64,000 nucleotides of DNA, from positions 5,460 through 69,459 of the forward strand of contig DIWE01000043.1 of assembly GCA_002423435.1 (NCBI GenBank). The letters are read 5' to 3'. The notes below the pieces were generated by a model. That model was not told the DNA's origin. It did no database searches and was given only the letters and a program-made list of their open reading frames with translations. A program made the translations under genes and the position numbers. Source of the stretch: Clostridiales bacterium UBA6114. Lineage in GTDB: Bacteria > Bacillota > Clostridia > Oscillospirales > Butyricicoccaceae. This document shows positions 16,939 to 25,089 of this stretch, in pieces (positions within the stretch are counted from its first letter, which is position 1; every line of letters begins with the position of its first letter).

Positions 16939-18824
16939 TGAATGCCCATCTCCTTGAGCTTTTTCAGAAGCGTGGGACGGCTGATCCCCAGGATCCGGGC
17001 GGTGGTGCTCTTGTTGCCGCCGGTCTCCTGCATGACCTTCGTGATCAGCTCGTACTCTGTTCCCTGGAGAAGATTGCTGCTTACCTTTTCCGGCTTCTGC
17101 GCGGGGACGATCTCACCGTTGAATGCGCTGAAGATCGTTTCCTTTTTTATTGTGGAGGACCCGGTCATGACGACAAGGCGCTCCGCAATATTTTTAAGCT
17201 CCCGGATGTTGCCCGGCCATTCGTGCAGTTTCAAAAGCTCCATCCCATCCTGCTCGATGGTAAGCGGCTCGCGATGGTAATTGACTGCAAGCTGGGCCAT
17301 GAGGCTCTGCACCAGCACAGGGATGTCGCTTTTCCGGTCGCGCAGGGGCGGCAGCCCAAGCGCCAGGACGTTTAAGCGGTAATAGAGGTCCTTGCGGAAG
17401 GCACCTTTCTCCACCATGGCCCGCAAATCCTTGTTGGTGGCGGCGATCACCCGGATATTGACGGAGATGAGCCGGCTGTCGCCGACGCGTATGATCTGAT
17501 GCTCTTCCAGCACGCGCAAAAGCCGCGCCTGGAGCGGCAGGGGCATTTCACTGATCTCATCGAGAAAGATGGTACCGTTGTGCGCAAGCTCGAACAGACC
17601 GATCTTTCCGCCTCGGCGGGCGCCGGTGAACGCGCCCTCCGTATAACCGAAGAGCTCGGATTCCAGCAGGTTTGGAGGGATCGTGGCACAGTTGACGGGT
17701 ACGAAGGCTTCATTGCGGCGCGGGCTCTGGTTATGGATACTCTGGGCAAAGATTTCCTTGCCGGTGCCGCTCTCGCCGATAATGAGGACGTTTGAATTGA
17801 ACTGGCTGAACTGCCGCGCCTTTCGGATCGCCTCCAGGATGGCGGGGCTTTCCCCCAGAATGTCATAAAAATGCCGGGTGGCAACCATGCCGTTTAAAGG
17901 CGTATTCCGGCGCAGCTTGCGCTCGGCATTATGAACATATTCCGATTCCTGCAGCACGATCAGCACCTGCGTTACAGAGCTGTCCTCCTGAATGGGCCGC
18001 ATGTTGTAGATGAACCGGTAAAAGTCATTGCTGAAGAACTCATCCTCGACGACCTCCCCTCCCGCAAGGACGCCGCGCACCTTCTGGCGCAGCACCTTGT
18101 CCGAAAGCAGATCCCCGGACTTGAGCGGGTGGCTTGTGCTGAAATAGCGGACGGCCACGTCGTTTATCTGAGTAATCACGCCGTTGGGATCGACCACGAT
18201 GATGCCCTCGTGCACGGAGTTTAACATTGTGCGCAGCATCTGGGCCTGGAGATTCTTCTGCTCTAACTGCCGGATGAACTTGAGCGCCTCGTTGAGGGCC
18301 ATGACCATCTCCTGCTCCCGTGCCCTGTTTAAGAAAACGCGCAGTCCTTCCACTTCCCCAAAACGGCAGGCGTCGTATCCGCCGATAATAGCGGTGTAGC
18401 CCATTTTTTTCGCGGCGGCGGCATAGACGGCGAAATCGGCCCATTCCTTGACGAGAAAACAGCGAATTTCCACGGGAATCACAAAATTGTAGTTTTTGAT
18501 GAAGTCAATAAAAACGGCGCTGCCGATAGCGGCAACATTTCCGCAGGTCTTATAGGCATCCAGAATGATTTTGACGATCTCGTCCGCCATGGTGGGAATC
18601 TCAACCACAGGCAGGGGGATGTCGGCCTCCCGGATCTTGGAGCAATACCCCCCGCGGGCAAGCAATACCTGGGCGCCGCTTTCCTCCAGCTCCCGCGCAC
18701 ACTGAACGCACTCCTTATAATCGTTGGCCGTGACAATGGTGACGAGGTCCACGTAATTTCGCGCGATCTGAAGCGCTGTTTCGTAAATGCCGCGACTGTT
18801 GGCAATGATGCCTATCTTGCCCAT
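16935..18824 (-). CDS. PrpR-type sigma54-dependent transcriptional activator
   Basis: About 629 residues with an N-terminal PrpR_N sensor domain (GKIGIIANSRGIYETAL onward), a PAS domain (MLNSVHEGIIVVDPNGVIT), an AAA+ domain with Walker A GESGTGKE, the sigma54-contact motif GAFTGA and LFLDEISEM-like Walker B, and a Fis-type helix-turn-helix at the C-terminus (NKSTTARILGISRPTLLKKL). PrpR_N domains sense small organic acids or their CoA/catabolic products. I prefer ATG 18824; an ATG at 18854 has no ribosome site. It lies between the kinase and AllH-like genes in one operon and should drive the divergent sigma54 promoter at 20408. Confidence 0.9.
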   Translation of the reverse strand: MGKIGIIANSRGIYETALQIARNYVDLVTIVTANDYKECVQCARELEESGAQVLLARGGYCSKIREADIPLPVVEIPTMADEIVKIILDAYKTCGNVAAIGSAVFIDFIKNYNFVIPVEIRCFLVKEWADFAVYAAAAKKMGYTAIIGGYDACRFGEVEGLRVFLNRAREQEMVMALNEALKFIRQLEQKNLQAQMLRTMLNSVHEGIIVVDPNGVITQINDVAVRYFSTSHPLKSGDLLSDKVLRQKVRGVLAGGEVVEDEFFSNDFYRFIYNMRPIQEDSSVTQVLIVLQESEYVHNAERKLRRNTPLNGMVATRHFYDILGESPAILEAIRKARQFSQFNSNVLIIGESGTGKEIFAQSIHNQSPRRNEAFVPVNCATIPPNLLESELFGYTEGAFTGARRGGKIGLFELAHNGTIFLDEISEMPLPLQARLLRVLEEHQIIRVGDSRLISVNIRVIAATNKDLRAMVEKGAFRKDLYYRLNVLALGLPPLRDRKSDIPVLVQSLMAQLAVNYHREPLTIEQDGMELLKLHEWPGNIRELKNIAERLVVMTGSSTIKKETIFSAFNGEIVPAQKPEKVSSNLLQGTEYELITKVMQETGGNKSTTARILGISRPTLLKKLKEMGIQ

Positions 18825-18856
18825 GGTATTCACAACTCTTTCTGCGGCAGCCATCG

Positions 18857-20053
18857 TTATTTAAGATTCTGAATACAGCGGTAAGTTTCGAAGGCCACGC
18901 CGGCCTCCTCGTTGGCGGGGATGACCCACACGTCAACAGGCGAAGCCGGCTCGGAGATGCACGCTTCGCCGCGGGCATTCCGGTTTGCCTCGCTATGAAG
19001 CCGAATGCCCATATGGCGGAGTTTATTGCAAACCGCCTCGCGGACAACATCGGAGTTTTCGCCGATCCCGCCGGTGAATACCAGATGATTTAGTCCGCCG
19101 AGCTCCGCGTAAAAGGAACCGATATAGCGCACGATGGATAAGACAAATACATCCAGCGCAAGCATGGCGCGCTCATTGCCGGCTGCCGCGGCCTCCTCGA
19201 TGGGCCGCAGGTCGTTGCTTATGCCGGAAATGCCCAGCATGCCGCTTTTTTTACTGAGGCCGTCAAGGATTTCGTCCATGCCGAGGCCTTCGCTGAGCAG
19301 GAAAGGGATCAGGTATGGGTCGGCATCGCCGACACGGTTTGCGTGAGGAATGCCGCTCTGCAGGGAGAAGCCGAAGCTCGTGTCCACGCTCTTGCCGTCC
19401 TCAATGGCGCATAAAGAGCAGCTGCCGCCCAGATGGCAGGAGATGAGCCGCCCGGTTTTGCCGAACTTTTTCTCGGCCTGCCGGGCAATGTAGCCGTGGG
19501 ATGCGCCGTGGTAGCCCATCTTCATAAGACCGAACCGCTCGTACCATTCATAAGGAATGGCATACATCCGGTTCGCCAGAGGAATGGTCGTGTGGAAGGC
19601 GGTCTCGAACACGCCGATCATTTTGACCTGCGGCAGCAATTCGCGGAACACGCCGATCGCCTCGAGATAGGGACGGTTGTGGGCGGGCGCCACATTGAGG
19701 CGCGCGCGCATGGCCTCCAGCACCTCGCCGGTGAGCTCGTGGACGCCGTAGAAGCCCTTGGCCAGCACGGTCTTGAAGCCGATCCCGCCGATTTCGTCCA
19801 TGCCGGATATGACCCCCTTTTCCGCGCTTAAGAGGTCTGCCAAAAAGAGGCGGATCCCGTCGGCGTAGCCGGGGATACACAGGTTCTCCCGGCGGAGGGA
19901 AATGCCCTTGGCCGGATTGCGGTAGGAGTAGATCGCATCCTTAAGACTGCCGATACGCTCGACCTTTACGTCACAGAGCGACTGCTCCGGAGCCATGCTG
20001 AAAAGCTTGAATTTTAATGAGGTACTACCAACATTGCACACTAATATCTTCAT
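18857..20053 (-). CDS. acetate-kinase-family acyl phosphate kinase
   Basis: A 398-residue ASKHA-fold kinase of the length of acetate kinase. It has MKILVCNVGSTSLKFKLF at the start, ETAFHTTIP, MGYHGASHGYIA, LGGSCSLCAI and FTGGIGENS. Acetate kinases make ATP from acetyl phosphate; relatives use propionyl or butyryl phosphate. No phosphotransacetylase is in view. The gene is first in an operon with the sigma54 activator and an AllH-like subunit, so it may take the place of carbamate kinase or use an acyl phosphate made by the AllFGH-like proteins. ATG 20053 has GGAAAGG upstream; a longer frame through a hairpin is unlikely to be real. Confidence 0.85.
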   Translation of the reverse strand: MKILVCNVGSTSLKFKLFSMAPEQSLCDVKVERIGSLKDAIYSYRNPAKGISLRRENLCIPGYADGIRLFLADLLSAEKGVISGMDEIGGIGFKTVLAKGFYGVHELTGEVLEAMRARLNVAPAHNRPYLEAIGVFRELLPQVKMIGVFETAFHTTIPLANRMYAIPYEWYERFGLMKMGYHGASHGYIARQAEKKFGKTGRLISCHLGGSCSLCAIEDGKSVDTSFGFSLQSGIPHANRVGDADPYLIPFLLSEGLGMDEILDGLSKKSGMLGISGISNDLRPIEEAAAAGNERAMLALDVFVLSIVRYIGSFYAELGGLNHLVFTGGIGENSDVVREAVCNKLRHMGIRLHSEANRNARGEACISEPASPVDVWVIPANEEAGVAFETYRCIQNLK

Positions 20054-20508
20054 TTTATCAAGTGCCTTTCCTTTGGATTTGGCCGGCTGAATTTTGTCAG
20101 CCGGCGAATATTTTTCCGGAAAGTTTGGTTGGTGGTTGTGTTTGTCGTAACAAGTGTACATCATGAAACGTGGGGATATCAAGTGCTCCAAAAAAAATAT
20201 TATAAAAAAATTTTACGATTTTTCTTGCTTGTGGAAAAATAATTTACAAATACCGAAAACCATAAAATTGAGCGACAAGAAAAATATAGGGAATATTAAG
20301 GAATTATGAGATTTCGATTAACGGTTTTGCACAAAAATCATCACTTCTAGCTATTGCAAAATGTAAAAGAAGACAAAGATTTAAAATTATTTATAAAATC
20401 ACACGGGTTGGCGCGAAAATTGCTTTTATTAAGAATAGATAAACTTTTGAGTCGGGCGCTGATTCTTTTACACAGAAATGAACAAACGGAAAAGAAAGGG
20501 ATATAAAA
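20054..20508. promoter_or_regulatory. divergent control region with sigma54 promoter at 20408
   Basis: TTGGCGCGAAAATTGCTT at 20408-20425 matches the sigma54 consensus, with GG and GC separated by the required 10 bases, pointing to the DUF1116 gene at 20509. An inverted pair TTTTGCA (20325-20331) and TGCAAAA (20355-20361) lies 50-80 bases upstream and could be the activator site. A 9-bp stem (20082-20105) lies in the leader of the kinase gene. No gene was seen in these 455 bases, which are notably AT-rich. Confidence 0.72.
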
Positions 20509-21810
20509 TTGGTGAAGACGATTCCCGTCGAAGAAAAGCTGCGGCTGCTACATAACTCCGGCCTTTCGGAAAAAGTGGATTCTGCCAACGCCGAGGCGCT
20601 TTTACGCCTGCAGGCTGCCGAGGCCCATTGGATCGGCATGGAACGGGTCTTGGATGCGGTCCCCGGAATGAAGCCCAACATGATTCTGCATGCCGGCCCG
20701 CCTATCGCCTTTAAGGATATGCTCCCCGTCATGCAAAACGGGATCATCGGCGGCGTGCTGCACGAGAGGCTGGCAAAGACCCCGGAGGAAGCCAAAGGCA
20801 TGATACTGGAAGGGGAGATCGAGTACAAATCCGCAAACGACCTGTTCTGCGTGGGCCCCGGCGTGGGCATTACGACTCCTTCTATGGTTACGAATGTATG
20901 CGTGGACGTAAAAACCGGGCTCAAGGGTTATACCATCCCGTTTGAGGGCCGCGTCGGACTGGGCTGCTGGGGTGTTTACAACCGGGAGGTTGACGATTAT
21001 CTGCGGGTTTTGGAGCAGGAGTTCGCCCTCGCGGTGGACCGGGTGCTGAAGATGAGCGGCGGTATCAACGTAAGCGAGATTTTAGCGCAGGGCATGGAGA
21101 TGGGCGATGAGAGCCATACGCGGCAGACGGCTTGCGGGCTCATACTGGTGAGCAGGATCGTTCCCATGCTGCAGGATTCCGATCTCGACCGCAAGACGAT
21201 CCGGCTCGCGACAAATATCCTGATAAACACCGCCCGGTGGTTCCATCCGCTCGGCATGGCGGCTTCCATGTGCGGCATCCGCGCTGTTAAGGGGATGCCC
21301 TACTGCACGATCGCGACTACGATCTGCCAGAACGGCTGCCAGACCGGCCTTAAGATAGCGGACTCGGGAGAAACCTGGTTTTTGGCTCCCTCTCCACGGT
21401 TTGTGGGCACCTGCCTTTCCAGCCGGTTTACGATGGACGATGCCGCTCCCTATCTCGGGGACAGCACGATGACGGAGGTCATGGGCATGGGCGGCTTTGC
21501 GGCGGCGGCCGCGCCCACGGTACTTAAGCTCCGAAACGGCGGCTGGCGGGAGGCCAAGGCCCAGTCCGAGGAGATGCGGCGCATTTGTGTCGGACAGAAT
21601 ATAAATTATCACATTCCTCTTCTCGATTTCACCGGAAGCGGGCTCGGCATTGACATGTGCCGCGTGCTGGAGAGCGGGATCACCCCCTTCTGCCACGGCG
21701 GCATCATTATGAGAGACGGCGGCCAGATCGGCGCGGGGGGCGCCCGCTTTCCGATTGCAAACTATGAAGCCGCGCTGGATGCATTCCTTATAAAGTACGG
21801 CGTGCTGTAA
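20509..21810 (+). CDS. DUF1116 protein, AllG-like, short form
   Basis: A 433-residue DUF1116 (YlbE/AllG) protein. It shares MKPNMxLHxGPPI, GVYNREVDDYL, MGDESHTRQTACGL, GTCLSSRFTMDDAAPYLGDST and GITPFCHGGIIMRDGGQIGAGGARFPI with the paralogue at 32348. It lacks the first 36 or so residues of that paralogue, including the INLGTTNFAEGL segment. The start is TTG 20509 (or GTG 20512) after AAAGAAAGGG. In AllFGH the subunit belongs to a carbamoyl-phosphate-forming transferase; its own chemical role is not well defined. It is the first gene behind the sigma54 promoter. Confidence 0.82.
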   Translation: MVKTIPVEEKLRLLHNSGLSEKVDSANAEALLRLQAAEAHWIGMERVLDAVPGMKPNMILHAGPPIAFKDMLPVMQNGIIGGVLHERLAKTPEEAKGMILEGEIEYKSANDLFCVGPGVGITTPSMVTNVCVDVKTGLKGYTIPFEGRVGLGCWGVYNREVDDYLRVLEQEFALAVDRVLKMSGGINVSEILAQGMEMGDESHTRQTACGLILVSRIVPMLQDSDLDRKTIRLATNILINTARWFHPLGMAASMCGIRAVKGMPYCTIATTICQNGCQTGLKIADSGETWFLAPSPRFVGTCLSSRFTMDDAAPYLGDSTMTEVMGMGGFAAAAAPTVLKLRNGGWREAKAQSEEMRRICVGQNINYHIPLLDFTGSGLGIDMCRVLESGITPFCHGGIIMRDGGQIGAGGARFPIANYEAALDAFLIKYGVL

Positions 21811-21841
21811 AAACGAAGGCCGCAGCAATAAATCGGATAAC

Positions 21842-22106
21842 GACCCGCGCAGTTCGTGCGCGAAACCAGGGGTACCCTATACCCCTGGACAGTGTCGACA
21901 AAGTAGGCACTTTCGTCTTTTTTAAAAAAATGCGTTGCGCTTCGCGTGACCATTTTTTCAAAAAACCGAATCAATTTGTTTTTTGGGCAATTCATTTGCC
22001 GAAAAAACACCTCGACCCGCGCCAAACGGGCGCGAAACCGGGGGTATTTCAGCCTGAAATCGAAGATTTCAGGCTGAATATCCAGGGGGTATTGGATACC
22101 CCCTGG
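21842..22106 (+). repeat. intergenic repeat with two related hairpin units
   Basis: Two direct repeats of about 33 bases start with GACCCGCGC (21842-21874 and 22014-22046). Each is followed by a hairpin of the form CCAGGGG...CCCCTGG (21866-21888 and 22082-22106). A perfect 14-bp stem with loop GAA lies at 22048-22078. No ORF is convincing. The region separates the DUF1116 gene from the flavoprotein gene and may be a repetitive element or a processing site. Confidence 0.6.
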
Positions 22107-22135
22107 ACAGAATTATAGTTAAAGGGGATGATCGA

Positions 22136-23776
22136 TTGAAAGAGAAAACATTTCAATGTGACGTACTGGTGGTGGGCGTAGGACTGGCCGGCAGCCGTGC
22201 CGCGAATGAGGCTGCCCGCGGGGGCGCCGGCGTCATCATCGTGGGCAAGAGCGGCGCGGTGGCCTCGACAGAGGTCATGGGTTTTAATATTGCAGTCCGC
22301 CCAGAGGACAGCGCCCAAACCTATTATGAGGACCTTCTGCGCGGCGGCAACTACATCAACAACAAAGAGCTTGCCTGGGTACAGGCGGAGGAGAGCCGGG
22401 GGCAGGTCCCGTATCTCGAATCCCTTGGCTTCGAGTTTGACAAATGCGAGGACGGTACTTATCACGCGCAGCACCCCATCGGAAGCACATGCCCGCGCCT
22501 TATCCACCAGAAGGCGATTTCAGGCATAAAAGCGTTGAGCCTCATTCGAAAGGACAACGCGGAGCGAGGCGTTATGGAGCACATGGACGTGATGATCACC
22601 GACCTCATCAGGATCGACGGCCGTGTAGTCGGCGCCGTGGGCCTGGACCTTGTAGACGGCGCGTTCGTGACCTATCAGGCCGGCGCGGTGGTGCTCTCCA
22701 CGGGCGGCTGCGGCAGGATGTATCCGGTTTCCACGTATCCGGAGGGAATCGTGGGCGACGGCTACGCGATCGCGTACCGTGCGGGCGCGGAGCTCGTTGA
22801 CATGGAGTTTCTGCAGTACGAGCCCTGCTGCTTCGTCTGTCCCGAAAAGATCATGGGCATGCCGATTCCCACCACCATGATGATGAAGGGCGCTAAGCTT
22901 TTGAATGGGGAGGGCAACACGTTCATCGAGAACTATGGTCTTAGCGAAGAAAACGTACAGAAGGGCGAGCTTTCCCGCGCCATGGCGGCGGAGATTGCCG
23001 CGGGGCGCGGCCTTGCGCATGGCGGCGTGCTGTATGATCTGAGGATGCTGCCGGAAGACATGGTGAAGATCGAGCACTGCATCTTCTATGATCCCGCGCT
23101 GGCCGCCGGCATCGATATCTGGAAGGAGCCGCCGGAAGTGGCGCCCGCGGCGCACAGCTGCCTGGGCGGCGTGCGGATAGGAACACGCGCGCAGAGCACG
23201 GTGCCCGGTCTGTACGCAAGCGGCGAGGCGGCGGGCGGCGTGCACGGCGCAAACCGACTGGGCGGTTCCTCCGGCGCGGAGGTCCTGACGTTCGGCGCGA
23301 TTTCCGGGCGAAATGCGGTGCGATGGGCAAAGCGGGAAGCCGAGGCGGTTTCGGACGAGGCGTTTACACAGGCCGTGGAGGCGAAAAAGCAGCGCTGCGG
23401 GGAATTAAGCGGCCTAAACGGCGCCATACCCGTCTCCGAGCTTACGGATAGGCTCAGGCTGCTCGTCCATGAAAAGGTCGGTATCCTGCGCTGCGAAAAG
23501 GATCTGAGGGACGCGTCCGCGGAGCTTAACAAGGTGGAGGCTGCGATGAGGGATGCGCGCGTCAATTGCACGGCGGATCTTAAGGATATATTCCAATTGG
23601 AGAATATGATCTTAAACGCGAGGATGCAGGTTATGTGTTCTCTGCTGCGGGAAGAAAGCCGCGGCGTGTTCTACCGTACGGATTATCCGGAGCGGGACGA
23701 CGCCCAGTGGATCAAAAACAACATCGTATCCTGCACGGAAGGAACTATGACTGTTAAAACGGTCCCCTGTCAGTGA
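22136..23776 (+). CDS. FAD-dependent fumarate-reductase/succinate-dehydrogenase-type flavoprotein
   Basis: A 546-residue flavoprotein with an N-terminal FAD fold (LVVGVGLAGSRAANEAARGG, residues about 10-30), VVLSTGGCG, the catalytic-domain block HSCLGGVRIGTRAQ and GLYASGEAAGGVHGANRLGGSSG, then a helical C-terminal domain. It has no signal peptide or haem/iron-sulfur domain, so it is cytoplasmic and needs a partner or a soluble donor. Members reduce fumarate-like enoates or oxidise succinate or aspartate. In this cluster it could reduce an unsaturated acid made by the dehydratases, or remove electrons from a hydroxy acid. The start is TTG 22136 after AAAGGGG. Confidence 0.85.
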   Translation: MKEKTFQCDVLVVGVGLAGSRAANEAARGGAGVIIVGKSGAVASTEVMGFNIAVRPEDSAQTYYEDLLRGGNYINNKELAWVQAEESRGQVPYLESLGFEFDKCEDGTYHAQHPIGSTCPRLIHQKAISGIKALSLIRKDNAERGVMEHMDVMITDLIRIDGRVVGAVGLDLVDGAFVTYQAGAVVLSTGGCGRMYPVSTYPEGIVGDGYAIAYRAGAELVDMEFLQYEPCCFVCPEKIMGMPIPTTMMMKGAKLLNGEGNTFIENYGLSEENVQKGELSRAMAAEIAAGRGLAHGGVLYDLRMLPEDMVKIEHCIFYDPALAAGIDIWKEPPEVAPAAHSCLGGVRIGTRAQSTVPGLYASGEAAGGVHGANRLGGSSGAEVLTFGAISGRNAVRWAKREAEAVSDEAFTQAVEAKKQRCGELSGLNGAIPVSELTDRLRLLVHEKVGILRCEKDLRDASAELNKVEAAMRDARVNCTADLKDIFQLENMILNARMQVMCSLLREESRGVFYRTDYPERDDAQWIKNNIVSCTEGTMTVKTVPCQ

Positions 23777-23954
23777 AGAGTCAGGAGAAAATCCTGTTCT
23801 TTATAGGAAAAATTTGGTTGGTGTTTGTCAAAACGGAGTTTCAGCCAAAAGAAAGGACGATGATGTAAGAGATTATGTGAGAAAGGATAGAATCGGCGGG
23901 GAAAGAAGAAAAGGCAAAAGGCAAAATTAAATAAAAACGAAGGAGAAAGAGCAA

Positions 23955-24998
23955 ATGAAAAAATACGTAGCACGAATCCTTGTTCTGGTTCTGGTATTCT
24001 CCATGGCAGGCTGCAGTTCCACTACCCCCCCTGCCACCACCGCCACTACCACGGCCGCCGCCACCCCCGGCACCACCGCCACCGCCGTGCCCGAAACCGT
24101 CGAGTTCCCGAAGTTTCTCACTGTCGGCGGCGGCTCCACCGGCGGCGTGTTCTTCAGTGCCGCGGCCGGCATTGCTCAGATGATCACGAACAACACCGGA
24201 TGCACCGCTACTGCTCAGACTACCACCGGCGGTGGCCAAAACATTCTCCTTATGCACGACGGTGAAATGGAACTCGCGATCGCCGACAACTACGTCGTAC
24301 AGCAAGCTTATAACGGCGAGGGTGACTTCGCAGGCTTAAAGCACGAAAATCTCCGCGCCATCGGCATGGTCTACACCTCCTACTTTCAGCAGGCCGTCAC
24401 CAATGCTTCCGGCATCAAGTCCTTGAAAGACGTCGCCGGCAAGACCATGGTCGTCGGCGGCCCGTCCTCCGGCACCGAGATCGCGAACTTTTCCGTTTTT
24501 GCCGCCCATGGCATGGACTATCATGCCGACAAGAATCTTCTCCAGGCTGAGTGGCTGGGTGTTTCCAGCGGCATCGAGCTCATCCAGAACGGCCAGGCCG
24601 ACGGCATCTCCTCCATTTCTCCTCCGCCGTTCTCCAGCTTTGTCGAGCTGTTCATGACCGTTCCCTGCCAGCTGATTTCCCTTGACGACGATGCGATCGA
24701 GAACCTGACCGCCGGCGATTCCCCCTATCAGAAAGGCGTTATCCCCGCCGGCACCTATGAAGGCCAGAAGGAAGACGTCAATACCATTTACATGTCCGTC
24801 CTGCTTGTCTGCGACGAAAGCCTCGACGACGACGTTGTCTACGAGATCACCAAGATGATGTACGAGAAGAAGGATTACCTTATAAGCCAGCACACCTGCT
24901 TTAACGAGGTCAACCTTGAGATCGGCTCCCATGGCATCACCATCCCGCTCCATCCCGGCGCAGAGCGTTACTACTCTGAGCAGAACGTCCTTGAGTAA
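23955..24998 (+). CDS. TAXI-family TRAP substrate-binding lipoprotein
   Basis: A 347-residue protein. A signal sequence with lipobox MAGC near residue 19 is followed by a long Thr/Pro/Ala linker and then the TAXI fold: TVGGGSTGGVFFSAAAGIAQMI, ELAIADNYVVQQAYNGEG, and the block around VVGGPSSGTEIANFSVF. TAXI proteins bind dicarboxylates or amino-acid-like acids and work with fused 4TM-12TM permeases, as here. GAAGGAGAAAG precedes the ATG. Unlike most neighbouring genes its codons are very C-ending, typical of strong expression. A perfect 15-bp hairpin follows it. Confidence 0.9.
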   Translation: MKKYVARILVLVLVFSMAGCSSTTPPATTATTTAAATPGTTATAVPETVEFPKFLTVGGGSTGGVFFSAAAGIAQMITNNTGCTATAQTTTGGGQNILLMHDGEMELAIADNYVVQQAYNGEGDFAGLKHENLRAIGMVYTSYFQQAVTNASGIKSLKDVAGKTMVVGGPSSGTEIANFSVFAAHGMDYHADKNLLQAEWLGVSSGIELIQNGQADGISSISPPPFSSFVELFMTVPCQLISLDDDAIENLTAGDSPYQKGVIPAGTYEGQKEDVNTIYMSVLLVCDESLDDDVVYEITKMMYEKKDYLISQHTCFNEVNLEIGSHGITIPLHPGAERYYSEQNVLE

Positions 24999-25027
24999 TC
25001 TCTGAGGGACCTTTATAAAACATAGAC

Positions 25028-25061
25028 TTCCCGTTGGTCTGCGGATGCAGACCAACGGGAA
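25028..25061 (+). terminator. perfect stem-loop between TAXI binding protein and permease genes
   Basis: Arms TTCCCGTTGGTCTGC (25028-25042) and its complement (25047-25061) with a GGAT loop, but no T run. As for the other two TRAP operons, it sits between binding protein and permease and probably stabilises the 3' end of the abundant binding-protein mRNA rather than fully stopping transcription. Confidence 0.7.
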
Positions 25062-25089
25062 ACCTGGGCGTGAGAGGAGAGAGACCTGT

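Noticed and set aside
23812..23830. A second sigma54 promoter before the TAXI gene
   Set aside because: TTGGTTGGTGTTTGTC has the GG but no GC at the required 10-base spacing.
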